A stretch of 64,000 nucleotides of DNA from Gnetum montanum (GCA_015680685.1 MNCI01030730.1:78077-142076); one strand, 5' to 3'. Shown: positions 31,831 through 43,150, numbered from the stretch's first letter. Numbers and translations: made by a program. Notes: generated from the letters alone by a model not told the origin.

Positions 31831-33065
31831 ATCATTAAAAAAGATATAAACACTCTCATTAGATATTTTATTTATAAGATCTTGAGGTAAATTCCTAGTA
31901 CTTTTTACCTTATCAACTTTTAAATTTAAAACTAATCAATAATTTTAGTTCAAAAGAATTAAAAAATAATTTACAAATAGGGCCTTTTTCATTAACTATT
32001 CTTATGGATTCAAAACTAAGAGGATTTCACATTGTAAGTAGGAACTTAGAAGCTCAAAGTTTTTACAAATAAAAAAATGCATGTACAGGGCCATTTTCAT
32101 ATATAATTCTAACCTAGGAGGTTAGGATAAGAAAAAAATATCTTATGATAATTTTTATGATATCTTACTTTTATAAGTAGATTTACTTCTTGTTGAAGCT
32201 AAAGCCCTCAAAAATTACATCAATTATGCTATGGAGATAATGAATGATACATGAGAAAATTATGGTTGCATCAAGGAGAATTATGGCTTCAATTATGGAA
32301 TATTGTAATAGAGGATTTTCATTTAAATAAAAGGCTCTCTTGAATCACTATAAAAGAAAAATTCTTAACTAAAGTTTAGTTGAACAACCAAGAAAAGAAG
32401 CATTTTTATTTATATTTTGTTAGAAGAGGTTTGTCATTTACGTTCTAGTAGAAGAGGTTTGTTATTAGTCCTCAAAAATATCTATTCTCAACCATTCCTA
32501 TTTATTTAAGAAATTAAACTACTCGAGCAAGAATGAGCATTCAATATTTAGTTGTTGGTTGGATCAGTTTACCTAGAGAACAACTTATGTGTACATTGTA
32601 CAAAGAAAGCATTTAGGATAAAGAATATATATTTTTATTTTTTCCATATTTGGCTCACATTCAAATGAATCTTCTACTTTTTCTTTTTTCTTTTTAGATT
32701 GACCCTATCTCTTTAAAGAATTACATCAATGATGTTTTTGATTTTCTTAAAAAATGTGTTGGGACTCTATAACAGTTTGAACAAATCTTTTATGATTTCT
32801 TGAACATAATAAAAATTTCCCATTCCTAGTTTCCACAAATAGTAAATCTATAATAATTCTTTAAATATTTGCTAGAGTAATAATGAAACCATTTAATAAG
32901 TATTAACCAGAAATCAATCCAACATATTATATCCGTAATTACAGTTGCATTGTGTCATGTTTTCAAGGTAGGACAACACTGAATTTCAAGCCTTTTCTTT
33001 GATAGACAAGACCTCTGGTGGCATGCATGGAAGAGCCTGATAAATAAATATTAAAGACTAATATT
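31831..33065. other. AT-rich stretch without recognisable genes
   Basis: No coding frame of note. A short imperfect repeat lies at about 31976 and 32090 (ACAAATAGGGCCTTTTTCAT / GTACAGGGCCATTTTCATAT). CACTATAAAAG near 32348 is TATA-like, and AGAAGAGGTTTGT occurs twice (about 32421 and 32450). Confidence 0.35.
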
Positions 33066-33070
33066 CAAGG

Positions 33071-33522
33071 TTTTATTTGTAGTCACTTGCACCAATATAA
33101 TATTAAATTTAAAGAAAACTGTAGAAAATATAAAAGGCATAGAGTTTCCCTAGGGAAACCCTTCAAGGTGAAAAAAACTAACAAAAAATCAGCTTTTGGA
33201 CCATTAGTAGCACAACTTCAGAGGATTGAAGCTCAAGGAGAATTTACAAAGGAAGGGAGATGACTCTCAAGCTTATGCTTTAAAAGAATGTATTTCTTTG
33301 GATGCTTCCTTTGAGCTCCTTATATATTGTCATAGGTTACAAAAATAAACTCGTAGTATAAGGGATAGTTATTTTATTTTTGGGAAAAATAAGTTGATGT
33401 AACAACTATAGATGTATTGACCAAAATGAAAAATCAAATATGGATGATGATGGTGAGAAAATAATGGATGGTGGAGAATCAAGGCAGATTTTCCTTCAAC
33501 AACCATCATAACAACCATAACA
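33071..33522 (-). mobile_element. 3' LTR of copia element (452 bp)
   Basis: It matches 38244-38688 along its length, including GAATTTACAAAGGAAGGGAG and TGAGCTCCTTATATATTGTC (TATATA on either strand). The outer end has TT in place of TG through one substitution; the inner end is CA at 33522, next to the polypurine tract. Confidence 0.85.
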
Positions 33523-33535
33523 ATTCTCCCTCTTG
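33523..33535 (-). other. Polypurine tract of copia element
   Basis: On the minus strand AAGAGGGAGAAT directly precedes the 3' LTR start TGTTATGG. It is the primer for second-strand synthesis in intact relatives. Confidence 0.7.
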
Positions 33536-33589
33536 AAGATAAAGTTACTTGATAAAAAATCTAAACTAATTTTTGGAAATCAGGTTGGA

Positions 33590-34075
33590 AGAAGACTAAA
33601 TGTTGATCAATACCAAAGAAACTTTGCAGTAGGTGTTGAGTTAGTGAGGATGTCTACAAGATTTTCTTTAGTAGACACATTGTATAGAACAATCCTATGG
33701 TTGTAAATTTCCTTCTATATAAAGTGATACTAAATTTCAATGTGCTTCATTTGGGCATGAAAGGTTGGATTCTTGGATATGCTAATAGCACTTTGACTAT
33801 CGTTGCTAATATGTATAGGATTGTGAGAAATGCCAAGTTTATCAATTAGCCTTTAAAGCCATATAGCCTCTCTACAAGCTAAATTAGCAGCCACATATTT
33901 AGCTTCAGTGATAGATTAAGCAATACAAGATTGTTTCTAAATTTTCCACAAAATATCACCACTAAAGAAATTAAACACATATTCACTAGTAGATTTCCCA
34001 CTATCAACATCACCATCCCAATCTGCATCAACAAAGCCATGAATTCCATTGGAATCATTTTTATTACAAATCCCA
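33590..34075 (-). pseudogene. RNase H of copia element
   Basis: On the minus strand: GFVDADWDGDVDSGKSTSEY (DADW with catalytic Asp), then VFNFFSGDILWKI, KQSCIA.SITEAKYVAANLA (E of the catalytic set), CREAIWL, HISNDSQSAISISKNPTFHA (the D-S-Q-S-A motif), and HIEI.YHFI.KEIYNHRIVL then VSTKENLVDILTNS. Only TAG/TAA changes interrupt it. This is the well-conserved copia RNase H terminus, followed by a short tail to the PPT. Confidence 0.9.
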
Positions 34076-34099
34076 TAGTTTGAAGTATCACCAACATAT

Positions 34100-34599
34100 T
34101 GGAAGACTCACTTCATCATAATTTTAGTGTTGTTTTCCTAGATTAGATATATACCTACTAAGTTTTTCAACAATGTAAGCAATATCAAGTCTAGTAGAGA
34201 TCATTGCATACATTAAACTACCGATAACAATAACATATGGAATTTTAACCATGAGATCTTTTTCTTCGCTTATCTTTGGGCATTGTTCAACTAAAATTTT
34301 AATCCCAATTTCACAAGGTGTAGTTACAGGCTTGCAATCATGCATATTAAATCATTTTAAAATATTTGCAACATATGTAGACTGTCTAAGCCAAAGTCTT
34401 TTATTAGCCTTGTCCCTTTTTAATTTCAATGCCAAAAATGTTTTGTGCAACACCAAGATCCTTCATCTCAAATTGAGAAGATAGATGGAATTTTACCTCC
34501 TAAATATCATATATGTTATTACCTGCTATTAACATGTCATTGACATATAGCAGCAAGATAACATATTTTTCACTTGTATTTTTAACATACATGTAGGAG
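34100..34599 (-). pseudogene. Reverse transcriptase C-terminal part of copia element
   Basis: Next to the assembly gap the frame reads YVILLLYVNDMLIAGNN, the catalytic Y-V-D-D motif with the first Asp changed to Asn. It continues as FEMKDLGVAQNIFGIEI, then KPVTTPCEIGIKILVEQCPK, EEKDLMVKIPYVIVIGSLMY, AMISTRLDIAYIVEKLSRYI and SNLGKQH, the connection typical of copia. The N-terminal two-thirds of RT lies in the gap or is lost. Confidence 0.85.
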
Positions 34600-35465
34600 N
34601 NNNNNNNNNNNNNNNNNNNNNNNNNNNNNNNNNNNNNNNNNNNNNNNNNNNNNNNNNNNNNNNNNNNNNNNNNNNNNNNNNNNNNNNNNNNNNNNNNNNN
34701 NNNNNNNNNNNNNNNNNNNNNNNNNNNNNNNNNNNNNNNNNNNNNNNNNNNNNNNNNNNNNNNNNNNNNNNNNNNNNNNNNNNNNNNNNNNNNNNNNNNN
34801 NNNNNNNNNNNNNNNNNNNNNNNNNNNNNNNNNNNNNNNNNNNNNNNNNNNNNNNNNNNNNNNNNNNNNNNNNNNNNNNNNNNNNNNNNNNNNNNNNNNN
34901 NNNNNNNNNNNNNNNNNNNNNNNNNNNNNNNNNNNNNNNNNNNNNNNNNNNNNNNNNNNNNNNNNNNNNNNNNNNNNNNNNNNNNNNNNNNNNNNNNNNN
35001 NNNNNNNNNNNNNNNNNNNNNNNNNNNNNNNNNNNNNNNNNNNNNNNNNNNNNNNNNNNNNNNNNNNNNNNNNNNNNNNNNNNNNNNNNNNNNNNNNNNN
35101 NNNNNNNNNNNNNNNNNNNNNNNNNNNNNNNNNNNNNNNNNNNNNNNNNNNNNNNNNNNNNNNNNNNNNNNNNNNNNNNNNNNNNNNNNNNNNNNNNNNN
35201 NNNNNNNNNNNNNNNNNNNNNNNNNNNNNNNNNNNNNNNNNNNNNNNNNNNNNNNNNNNNNNNNNNNNNNNNNNNNNNNNNNNNNNNNNNNNNNNNNNNN
35301 NNNNNNNNNNNNNNNNNNNNNNNNNNNNNNNNNNNNNNNNNNNNNNNNNNNNNNNNNNNNNNNNNNNNNNNNNNNNNNNNNNNNNNNNNNNNNNNNNNNN
35401 NNNNNNNNNNNNNNNNNNNNNNNNNNNNNNNNNNNNNNNNNNNNNNNNNNNNNNNNNNNNNNNNN
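34600..35465. other. Assembly gap (866 N)
   Basis: This run of N falls inside the copia RT. On its right side sequence resumes within a gypsy LTR, so the true content should include the rest of that LTR and the missing RT part. Confidence 1.
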
Positions 35466-36220
35466 ATGGACTAGTTGTCGCACCTAGACAGTTAGCCTTA
35501 GGTCACAATTCGTTGTCTTCCCACCTAGACTAGTATTACCTTTGTCATATATGGTTTAGTCCAGAGTGAGGTCTATGATGTGTTTCTACTCTAATGCTAC
35601 TCCTGAGGCAATGGAAGATAATATTAACTACGCTAAGCTAGGAGAGAAAGGGTAAGAGAATATAATCTAGCCTAAGTGCGATGAGCAGCCATTCCTTGAT
35701 TATCTGTACACATCTTAGACTTCGTGCATGACTACCACTAGGATTACCAAGTGCAAATCCTAGGTACGCCACTGGGTTACCAAGTAGTCACACTTAAATG
35801 CTCGTAATCAATTCGTACTCATTCCGCTATCTAGGAGATTAAGGATGAGAGAAACTAATTAGGAAAGTAGTAAATAACAATTAAATATATAAATAAATAA
35901 CAAAGTGAATGCTGCAATTATGAAGTAATCTTGATCTTTATTTCTGGTCATGTGCGTGTCTAAGTACGTCACACTCGAATAAAGGATGCCGTACAATTAC
36001 ATTCACCACATTGAGGGTAGACACAGGAAAAATAATCTATCTCTAGAGTGGTCAAACTATCAAAGTTTCACTAAGGAACTAAACTAGGATGTCAAACAAG
36101 GGAGACCCACTTCTTATTTATAGACATTGCGGTGAACTGCGATATTGTGGGGGATGCAATATAACAAAGGACAATATCGTGTACACGATATCGTGGCCCA
36201 TGCGATATCGTGTCCCATCA
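35466..36220 (-). mobile_element. Nested gypsy LTR (A/D-type, minus), partly in gap
   Basis: From the gap edge this follows the LTR at 24527-25309: GATGGACTAG, GTTGTCTTCCCA, TAGTCCAGAGTGAGGT, GCTCGTAATC and so on. It has TATTTATA at 36116-36123 (TATAAATA on minus) and a GATATCG cluster, and ends GTCCCATCA at 36220. To its right the copia reading frame resumes (integrase to RT linker). Thus it inserted into the copia element. Whether it is a solo LTR or the 5' LTR of a larger copy collapsed in the gap cannot be told. Confidence 0.8.
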
Positions 36221-36439
36221 AACATCTTAAATGATCATGTTCACTTTGTTGTTCACTTAAACTATATTCTCCCTCTTCATGTATTGTATTTGCATCTACC
36301 ATGCTATCACCATCTTGTTCACAAGGGGAAAATCTCCAGCTGAGGAAGTATGATCCTTAGAAATTTCATTATTAATTTTAACAAGCACATACATAGGAGT
36401 TACATCATTTGAAGGAGTTTACGTATTTGAAGATTCCTC

Positions 36440-37605
36440 CTTTGTAGATACACATTTTTCTCTAAAGATAACATCTCAACTATAAATAACCCTTTTTGTT
36501 CAAGAGTCCTTGGAATAGTCTTTTATATTTAAATGTCTTATTCTTTATAAAAAAACATTAAATTCATTTGAGCGAAACTCACCAACATTATCAGTTCTTA
36601 GAATTTTTATTTTCTTTCCTAAATAATTCTAAATAAGAGCTTTGAATTCTATGAATTTTCCAAACACTTCAAACTTATGTTTTAGAAATAGATTCATCTT
36701 TTTCTAGAATAATCATCAATAAAAGAAACATAATACATAGCACCTCCAAGAGAACTTGTTTTAACTGGTTCACATACATCACTATGTATTAGTTCTAATA
36801 TCTGAAGAGATTTAGCATTACTTCTTTGAAAACTATGATGCGTTTGTTTACCATGTAGACAATGATGATAGAAATCTGAGGAATCTTTTGAAAGCTTAAA
36901 TTTACCTTGCTTGTAAAGTTCCTTAAGTTCTTTTTCACCAAGATGTCCTAGTATTTTATGCCACAAATAAATACTTGAATTTAAATCAATAATTGCAAAT
37001 GCACTTAATTTATTCTTTAATGTATTAGTTTCTAATTTATACAAATTTTCTATTTTAATTCTAGAAGCCAAAAGAGATGAACCATGCAGTATTGAACATT
37101 TTTCACCTTCAAAGATAACAATTATTCCTACCTCATACAATCCACTTACAGATAAAATATTTTTAGTAAGTATTGGAACATGACACAGATTGGGAATTGA
37201 TTGATTTTTAAACTGAGTCTTTACCTTTTCATAACCTATAACTTTGCATAAGCCATCATTACCCAATCTTACCATTCCAAGATTAGATGTTGTATACTCA
37301 CCAAACCAATCAACATGTGAAGTGTAGTGATGAGATGCACCCGAGTCCACATACCATGAATATGTATCAACATTATTAGAAGATGAGACAACATACAAAT
37401 CTCCCTTTCGAGCAGGAGGGGCTTGATCACTTTTTGATATATTATTCTCTTTTCCCTTTTCTGGAGGAGCATTACAATCTTTCTTTACAGGACCAACTTT
37501 ACCATAATTCAAACATTTAGTTGGCCTCTTTACAAATTTTTAAGGCTTATTCTTAAATTGAGACTTGTTAACAAACTTTGGCCTTACATCATTTTTCATA
37601 AATAG
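36440..37605 (-). pseudogene. Protease and integrase of copia element
   Basis: A 272-codon open frame (37512-36694) starts in the gag zinc knuckle (decayed NYGKVGPVKKDC). It holds the protease WYVDSGASHHYTS (active-site D-S-G at about residues 56-58), the PR to INT linker with IPNLCHVPILTKNILSVSGL, the integrase zinc-binding region LWHKILGHLGEKEL then HHCLHGK (first Cys of CxxC now His), LIHSDV (first catalytic Asp) and FIDDYSRK (second Asp). After a frameshift LRTDNVGEFRSNEF follows (near 36605) with the third acidic region, then RDVIFREKCVSTKEE. All three catalytic acids are still visible. Confidence 0.9.
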
Positions 37606-38179
37606 TACATTATTTTGAGGAGTAGAAGTTTTCCCTTGCTTCCTCAAACAATAATTGACCAACAATATTATCAAAAATAAAGTTGGTAGATGAATTACTT
37701 ACAGCCACCAGATATTTCTCTCATGAATTTGGAAGTGTGCTAAGAAGTGTGATGCACTAATCTTCCTCATCCATTTTCAGCCCCATAGATTGCAAATGAT
37801 GGACCAGTGTATTAAAGATATTCAATTTTTCTATAATGGCAGTACCTTTAACCATTTTACAATGATACAATCATTCCTTCAGCAACAACTTATTGGTTAG
37901 GGACTTTGTTTGATACAAAGTTTGCAATTTATCTGATAAATCTCTAGTAGAAGAAACATTGGAATCATTAAGCAATATTGAATTTGAAAGACATAAATGA
38001 ATTGTACTTGTTGCCTTCAAGTTCAAACTTTCCCACTCTTACATTTTATCAAGCTTTACTCTTGAAATTGCACTGTGTTGATCTTTTTCAATGAGAAGAG
38101 CCTCCATCTTGATCTTCCATAATTCATAGTTGGACTCGTTAAACTTTTTAGTTTCAATTTTGGACAGAGAGTTGGCCAT
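37606..38179 (-). pseudogene. Gag of copia element
   Basis: The start MANSLSKIETKKFNESNYEL (ATG at 38179) lies 50 bases after the PBS, with WKIKMEALLIEKDQH, the usual F-x-x-x-N-Y-x-x-W opening of copia gag. It continues LDKM.EWESLNLKATSTIHL then SNVSSTRDLSDKLQTLYQTK, and KGTAIIEKLNIFNTLVHHLQ with ITLLSTLPNS.EKYLVAV. It has only a few stops. Gag assembles the particle that packages element RNA. Confidence 0.85.
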
Positions 38180-38228
38180 GATTTTTTCCTGTAATTACTT
38201 GACAAAATAATAGTGGTGCATGGAACCT

Positions 38229-38241
38229 GGCTCTAATACCA
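38229..38241 (-). other. Primer-binding site of copia element (initiator tRNA-Met type)
   Basis: On the minus strand TGGTATTAGAGCC follows the 5' LTR end by two bases. It matches TGGTATCAGAGC, the copia site complementary to initiator tRNA-Met, with one C-to-T change. Confidence 0.85.
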
Positions 38242-38243
38242 AT

Positions 38244-38688
38244 TGTTATTTCTAGTTTCTTGCACCAATATAATATTAAATTTAAAAAAAAAACTATAGA
38301 AAATAAAAAAGACACAAAGTAACCCTAGGGAAAATCTTCAAAGTGAAAAATTAACTCTTGGACCATTAGCAACATAGCTTCAGAGAATTGAAGCTCAAAG
38401 AGAATTTACAAAGGAAGGGAGATGACTCTTAAGCTTATGCTTCAAAAGAATGTGTTACTTTGGATGCTTCCTTTGAGCTCCTTATATATTGTCACGAGTT
38501 ATAAAAATAGACATGTAGTATACAGGATAGTTATTTTATTTTTGATAAAAATAAGTTGGCATAATAACTATGGATGGGTTCACCAAAATGGAAAATCAAA
38601 TATGGACAGTGATGGTGAGCACAAATGGTGGAGAATTAAGGAAGATTTACCTTCAACAACCACCGTAACAACCATAACAACCATAACA
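38244..38688 (-). mobile_element. 5' LTR of copia element (445 bp)
   Basis: It has TG...CA ends and pairs with 33071-33522. TATATA (CCTTATATATTGTC near 38480-38493) lies in the middle as a possible promoter. The outer flank CTAGG forms the target duplication. Confidence 0.85.
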
Positions 38689-38940
38689 CTAGGTTCACCC
38701 ACACAAATTGACTTGCACTAGAATTTGCTACACCAAATGTCATCAAACTTGGTTATCTCAACCAACTATCTCATACACTAGCACATGCATTACATTAATA
38801 ATATTTACAATGGCATTAAAGTCATATCAGATAGAAAAATGGTAAAATATTTTACATGTTTATTAATTAAGTTTATTAAAGAGTAAGTGTTAATGCTACG
38901 AGTTTGGTAAGAGATTGCAATATGCTTAATGAAAACCATG

Positions 38941-39780
38941 TGATGAGTGGCAAGTAGACCCTACGTCCAACCATACAAATCACTAAACATTCATGCATAA
39001 TTTCCTCAAATTATGTGGATTCATAGCCTTCTAAGTACACTGGTTTCTAAGAAGTGAAACTAACCATTGCGATCATTGTCTTCCCAATTACACATGTGAA
39101 ATGCAAAGATATTGTTAAGTGCAACTAAGGCATATGATTTTTATCATTTTTACATTTTATGTTTTAAGTCATCTAAGAATACAAAATAATAAATAAAATA
39201 ATTAAATTGCTAATTTAATCTAACTAGCTTCATCTAACTAATTCTAACATAAGCATCCATTCCCACTTGTCGTACACATCCTGAACACATTTAACACTAC
39301 TGTGTTACCAAATGTTAAGCACTACTAGGATGACTAAGCACCAAGTGTATGCTCAAAGTGGTCGTACTTATGTGCTTAATTAATCGCTATTTAATTTAGC
39401 TTAATTTGGATTAATTGATAACTTAATTACTTAAAGCATTAAATAAAATTACATAAAACATTAAATGCATAAGTAAATAATTAATCTATTTTGAAGTGCT
39501 GCAAGGTTTATCAAAAAGCTTGTCTTTATTGCCATACACACTACTGTGCTAAAGTACAATTGTGCTCGAATAAAAATCAATAAACTCTTTGACTCCTTTT
39601 GCAGGCACTTAAAAAAGTATTCTAACTTTCAAGCAAGAAAACTACAAGAGCTCCGCTACAACTATGACAAAAGATGTTATAAACATGGTGGGTGAGTATG
39701 TATTTATTTATAGGTGAAAACACTACGTCGAAGAGGCTACTCAACAAATCAAATCCCATGTTGATGTGGTAGCGTCAACA
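38941..39780 (-). mobile_element. Solo gypsy LTR (minus), old
   Basis: It begins TGATGAGTGGCAAGTAG like the element C LTRs (TGATGAGTGGCGTGTAT) and shares the later blocks: TAAGCATCCATTCCCACTTG then GTACACATCCTGAAC (about 39250-39283), GCTCAAAGTGGTCGTACT, GCTGCAAGGTTTATC and CTTGTCTTTATTGCC, and TATTTATAG near 39706. The outer end is probably CA at 39780. There is no primer-binding site left of 38941 and no internal region on either side, so it is a solo LTR produced by LTR-LTR recombination. No clear target duplication was seen. Confidence 0.7.
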
Positions 39781-40400
39781 AGGTCACGTTCGAAACCTAA
39801 GAAAAAGCAACTTATCACCATGGTAAGAGATATCAGCATTTATATTCAATGTTATGTTTATTACACAATTTGCATATTCTTTTTTCATCATGGATTTTGA
39901 GCCATCTAGCTATTTAAACTTTCTCATAATGATGATACAACTATTGCGCTTTGCCAATATGTCAATTTTAGTTTGATATTTATTTTCTTTCACATTTTTA
40001 AAAGTTTTGTAAACAATAATTGTTTTACCATCCTACAAACCAAACCAGTAAAATAACAATAAAAAATGTGATCCAAAATATCATATTTATTTTTTAAAAA
40101 AACTTATTTACCAAAACATCCATCCTTTTTACCTTGGATTCACCTGCAAGCTGTACCAAAAAGAATATGCAATTGAATATCCCTTTTTATTTATTTATGT
40201 ATTTGAGCAGGTCGCTGAACCATCATCATCCTATTCGTAAAGACACTATCCGTCCGTGGTCCCAGCATCCCATCTAAACTAACATTGCAATTGTCCTATA
40301 TCAAGCACGAGCATTTGGCTCCAGGATCAGCGCAAGACCCAAACGCTCCGATAAAACACACGCTGTCTACATGGTCGGTGAGAAATAATTGCTCTCTCCT

Positions 40401-40408
40401 TATATAAG
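40401..40408 (+). promoter_or_regulatory. TATA box of a promoter-like island (TATATAAG)
   Basis: TATATAAG within CTCCTTATATAAGCAACAAG lies about 100 bases before ATG 40510, with a purine-rich leader (AAAGAGAAAGAGAGAGATTG) between them. The surroundings are GC-richer than the rest of the region. This is a classic layout of a plant core promoter, but no intact gene follows. Confidence 0.5.
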
Positions 40409-40509
40409 CAACAAGGGCGTAGACGTCCCGCCATGAACAAGAAAAACAAACAAAGAGAAAGAGAGAGATTGTGCAGTGCAGTGCAGAGAAAAGTAAAAGC
40501 AACGTCATA

Positions 40510-40626
40510 ATGCATGGTTCCATCAACAACCTAGACTGGATGTTGCAGGCGTTACTGGATCGCTTCAACTTCATCCGCTCCAACATCACAGTTCTGAAGG
40601 AGACCAGTATTTTAACAATGTGCTGA
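40510..40626 (+). CDS. Short unrecognised frame after a promoter-like sequence
   Basis: 38 codons: MHGSINNLDWMLQALLDRFN then FIRSNITVLKETSILTMC, stop. A +2 frame continues as NVLNMLPEDKSEAASASFIN then DVSGCILQRTPDTPTGPATY to a stop at 40737, so a frameshift or an intron could join the two. The first part is conserved as protein in the decayed copy near 28905-28990. I do not recognise the family. It could be the start of a host gene or a transposon protein. Confidence 0.3.
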   Translation: MHGSINNLDWMLQALLDRFNFIRSNITVLKETSILTMC

Positions 40627-40737
40627 ACATGCTACCAGAAGATAAATCAGAAGCCGCATCCGCATCATTCATTAACGATGTCAGTGGATGCATCTTACAG
40701 CGGACACCTGATACACCTACCGGTCCAGCCACTTACT

Positions 40738-42300
40738 AAACAAGTGATCATTCAATTTTTCCAAAAATAAACATTACTTTAAACACACATTCTTAAGTAA
40801 GAAATCCAAATATTTTATTGTTTTTGAATGGTAAATGGAAATAGACAATCCAGATTTCAGTGTCACGTATTTACAGGAAATAAGTTATTTATTTATTTGT
40901 TTATTTCCGTTGTTAGAAAAAAACGCATTTGACAATTCTACGATATGTATTATTTAATATAATATGAAATTCAACGAGTACAGGAGTTCCTCATAGCAAC
41001 CTACAAGTGCATAATAACAGGAGAATAATTTTATCTTTGATATATAATTTTAAAGCTGAGTGGCATTAGCATCTTGTTTATTTCCTCCTCTTCAACTAGC
41101 CTGGTGTACCTAATTTCAGTCTCAGTGTGTCTTTACCTTGTTTGCAAGGACTGAGTTTCATTTTGGTGTCGTGCTGTGCAAGCAATCCTTCACCTTTTAA
41201 GTTGTCTTTGTCTTTGCTATGTTAGGTTTTGAATAAGTGTTGCAAAGTTAAGTCTGCCTTAGCTTTCCGGTAGGTGTCTTTGATGTGTGTTCCATATGAA
41301 TCTCTTGTTACAATTGCAAAGTCAAGTCTACTATGGGAATCTCTGGTTTGTTATACATAGTGTATTAGTAAAGTACAATTACATTCCCTATGAATGTGAT
41401 CTGTCGTACTACAAAGTTATGTTTGCTATGTGAAACCTGGTTAACTATACGTGCTTTACCATGAGAAAGTTTGTATTGTATTAAGTAACTTAAATTTAAT
41501 TATATTTTTTAGTAATTTTTTTTAGTTACAAAATCTTCAATTACTTTTTGTTTAAAAAGACTTGAAAAGTCTCATTCATTTAATAAAGCCAAGCTTAATA
41601 CACAATATGCTATTTAAATTATGGAATAATTGGATAGCTAACTTTATAACAAATATTAGAGATATAAGGTCATTTAAATTAAGTGACTTTCTTTGGACTT
41701 GTGTAATTTTAAAACATTTATAGTTTAATAGCTTTAAAAATGATATAAATGGTCAAGGAACACAATCTATGGTAGAATTGAAATGTAAGTTTGAAGCTTT
41801 ATATAATTAGTAATAAGCTAGTTCTAAAAGCGATTCAATCATAATCAGAGCAAGAAAAAGGCAAACCATAATTATTCAGACCATTTTTGTTAGATTTTAA
41901 AGAGTTCCTTTCACCCAAATAAAGCTAAAGTGTAATTGAAACTCTTACTGATTTTTCAAATTTCAAAAAAAAAAAAATATACTATCTATCAAGACCTATT
42001 ATCAATGCAACATNTTTTAATCATAATATATATAGAAAACCTATGACTCAGTTGTAATAGTAGTAAAAGTAAAGAATACAAAACTTTAACTACTCTAGGA
42101 ATGATATTATATTCACTTATGTAATAATGACAATAACAATAATAAAATTAGACCTAACCTATTGAAACATATATGATGATGTCAAATAATTAAATGTATG
42201 CATTAAATTAAATAATTAAACCTATGCAAATAATAGGTTTTGGCAATACTAGTTCTTCATTTTTTTAGAGCCATTGTTAATAGTAGTGTGTAATTTAAGT
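40738..42300. other. AT-rich stretch without recognisable genes
   Basis: No coding frame of note. Around 41150-41460 related words recur (GCAAAGTTAAGTCTGCC, GCAAAGTCAAGTCTACT, CAAAGTTATGTTTGCTATG). A poly-A run lies at 41961-41980 and a single N at 42014. Confidence 0.35.
42041..42240 (+). repeat. Dispersed repeat, copy 1 (copy 2 at 63306-63520)
   Basis: Both copies open with CTATGAYTSAGYTSYAATAG and continue with ATACAAAACTTTAA, TTCACTTAT, a CAA/TAA-rich run, and TGCATTAAATTAAATAATTA. They lie about 21 kb apart in the same direction. Confidence 0.7.
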
Positions 42301-42309
42301 GAAAGTCAA

Positions 42310-43150
42310 CACACCAAAAAACTCATGTATGGAATCCAATTTATCAAACTTGAGATAGAAAAGAAAGAACATATTGAAGACTTCTTTGTGAGAATGTTTG
42401 AATGTACAAAGCACATTGATGAATTTAGATGTGGCTTCACTTAACACCAAAAGGTCCAAAAAGTGGTTACATCACTATACAATGATCAAAGATATTTTAG
42501 AATGATGATGAATTTCGTTCAAAGCAAAAACTTCGAACAACTTATAGTTAATGATCTAGTCTCATAAACTAGAAGACAAGAAAGCCTAACGATGGATAAA
42601 AATGATAAAGAATATGCTTTTATTGCTAGAGGTGGATGAAGAAAAATTAATAGAACAAACTCAAAGGATAATAATTTTTAAGATAATCAAAACATGATAG
42701 AGACTTCCACTAAATATATAAGGTGCAAAGGAGCTATAAGAAGAATATAGAGAAACTAAAATCAAAGAAATATATAAACAAATAACTCTTCCAATTATTT
42801 TGTAGATTTTGAAAAAGGAAAGTAATACTATAAAATCTTACCACACAAAAAAATTGGATTTGACATGCTTCAGGTCGAAGACAATAAACAAGACGAGTCA
42901 TCAACTTCAACTTAAGAAGATATCCAAGGCAAATACAAAGCTTTTAAATTTAGTACAAAAATTAAACAAGAATCAAGGATAGTAGAAAACAGATGTTTAA
43001 ACCACATGACTCCTCACAAATCCTAGCTTCTTAGCTAGAAAACCAACAAAATTGGCAACATTAAAATTAGTGATCACAACTATTTTAATATAGAAGTAGG
43101 AGATTGCATTGTAATAATTCCCAACAACAAAGTCATAGCTTGTAAGCAAT
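42310..43150 (+). pseudogene. Copia gag-protease fragment, plus strand
   Basis: The gag core reads MYGIQFIKLEIEKKEHIEDF then FVRMFECTKHIDEFRCGF, KVVTSLYNDQRYFRMMMNFV and FEQLIVNDLVS, then RRQESLTMDKNDKEYAFIAR. A decayed zinc knuckle (IRCKGAIRRI) and a protease-like segment VENRCLNHMTPHKS (family WYLDSGCSNHMT) follow, with VGDCIVIIPNNKVIA. The order and motifs are those of Ty1/copia, from a subfamily different from the element at 33-38.7 kb. No LTR was found on either side, and the rest of the element has decayed or been deleted. Confidence 0.65.

Larger units (their letters stand above)
33066..38693 (-). mobile_element. Ty1/copia element, both LTRs present, interrupted by nested gypsy LTR and gap
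   Basis: The 3' LTR (33071-33522) and 5' LTR (38244-38688) are clearly homologous. Flanking 5-mers CAAGG (33066-33070) and CTAGG (38689-38693) differ at one position and look like the target duplication. On the minus strand the order is PBS, gag, protease, integrase, [nested gypsy LTR and N gap], RT, RNase H, PPT: the gag-PR-INT-RT-RH order that defines copia elements. Stops and frameshifts are moderate; RNase H and integrase are still easily read. The element transposed before the gypsy LTR at 35.5-36.2 kb inserted into it. Confidence 0.9.
39840..40626 (+). repeat. Dispersed repeat, copy 2, ending in a promoter-like and coding-like island
   Basis: The left part matches 28560-28900. The right part (about 40230-40626) is less AT-rich than its surroundings and contains a TATA box (40401-40408) and a short frame (40510-40626). 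The end of the frame is the end of similarity to the first copy. It may be the promoter and first exon of an unknown gene, or part of an unknown transposon family. Confidence 0.6.
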
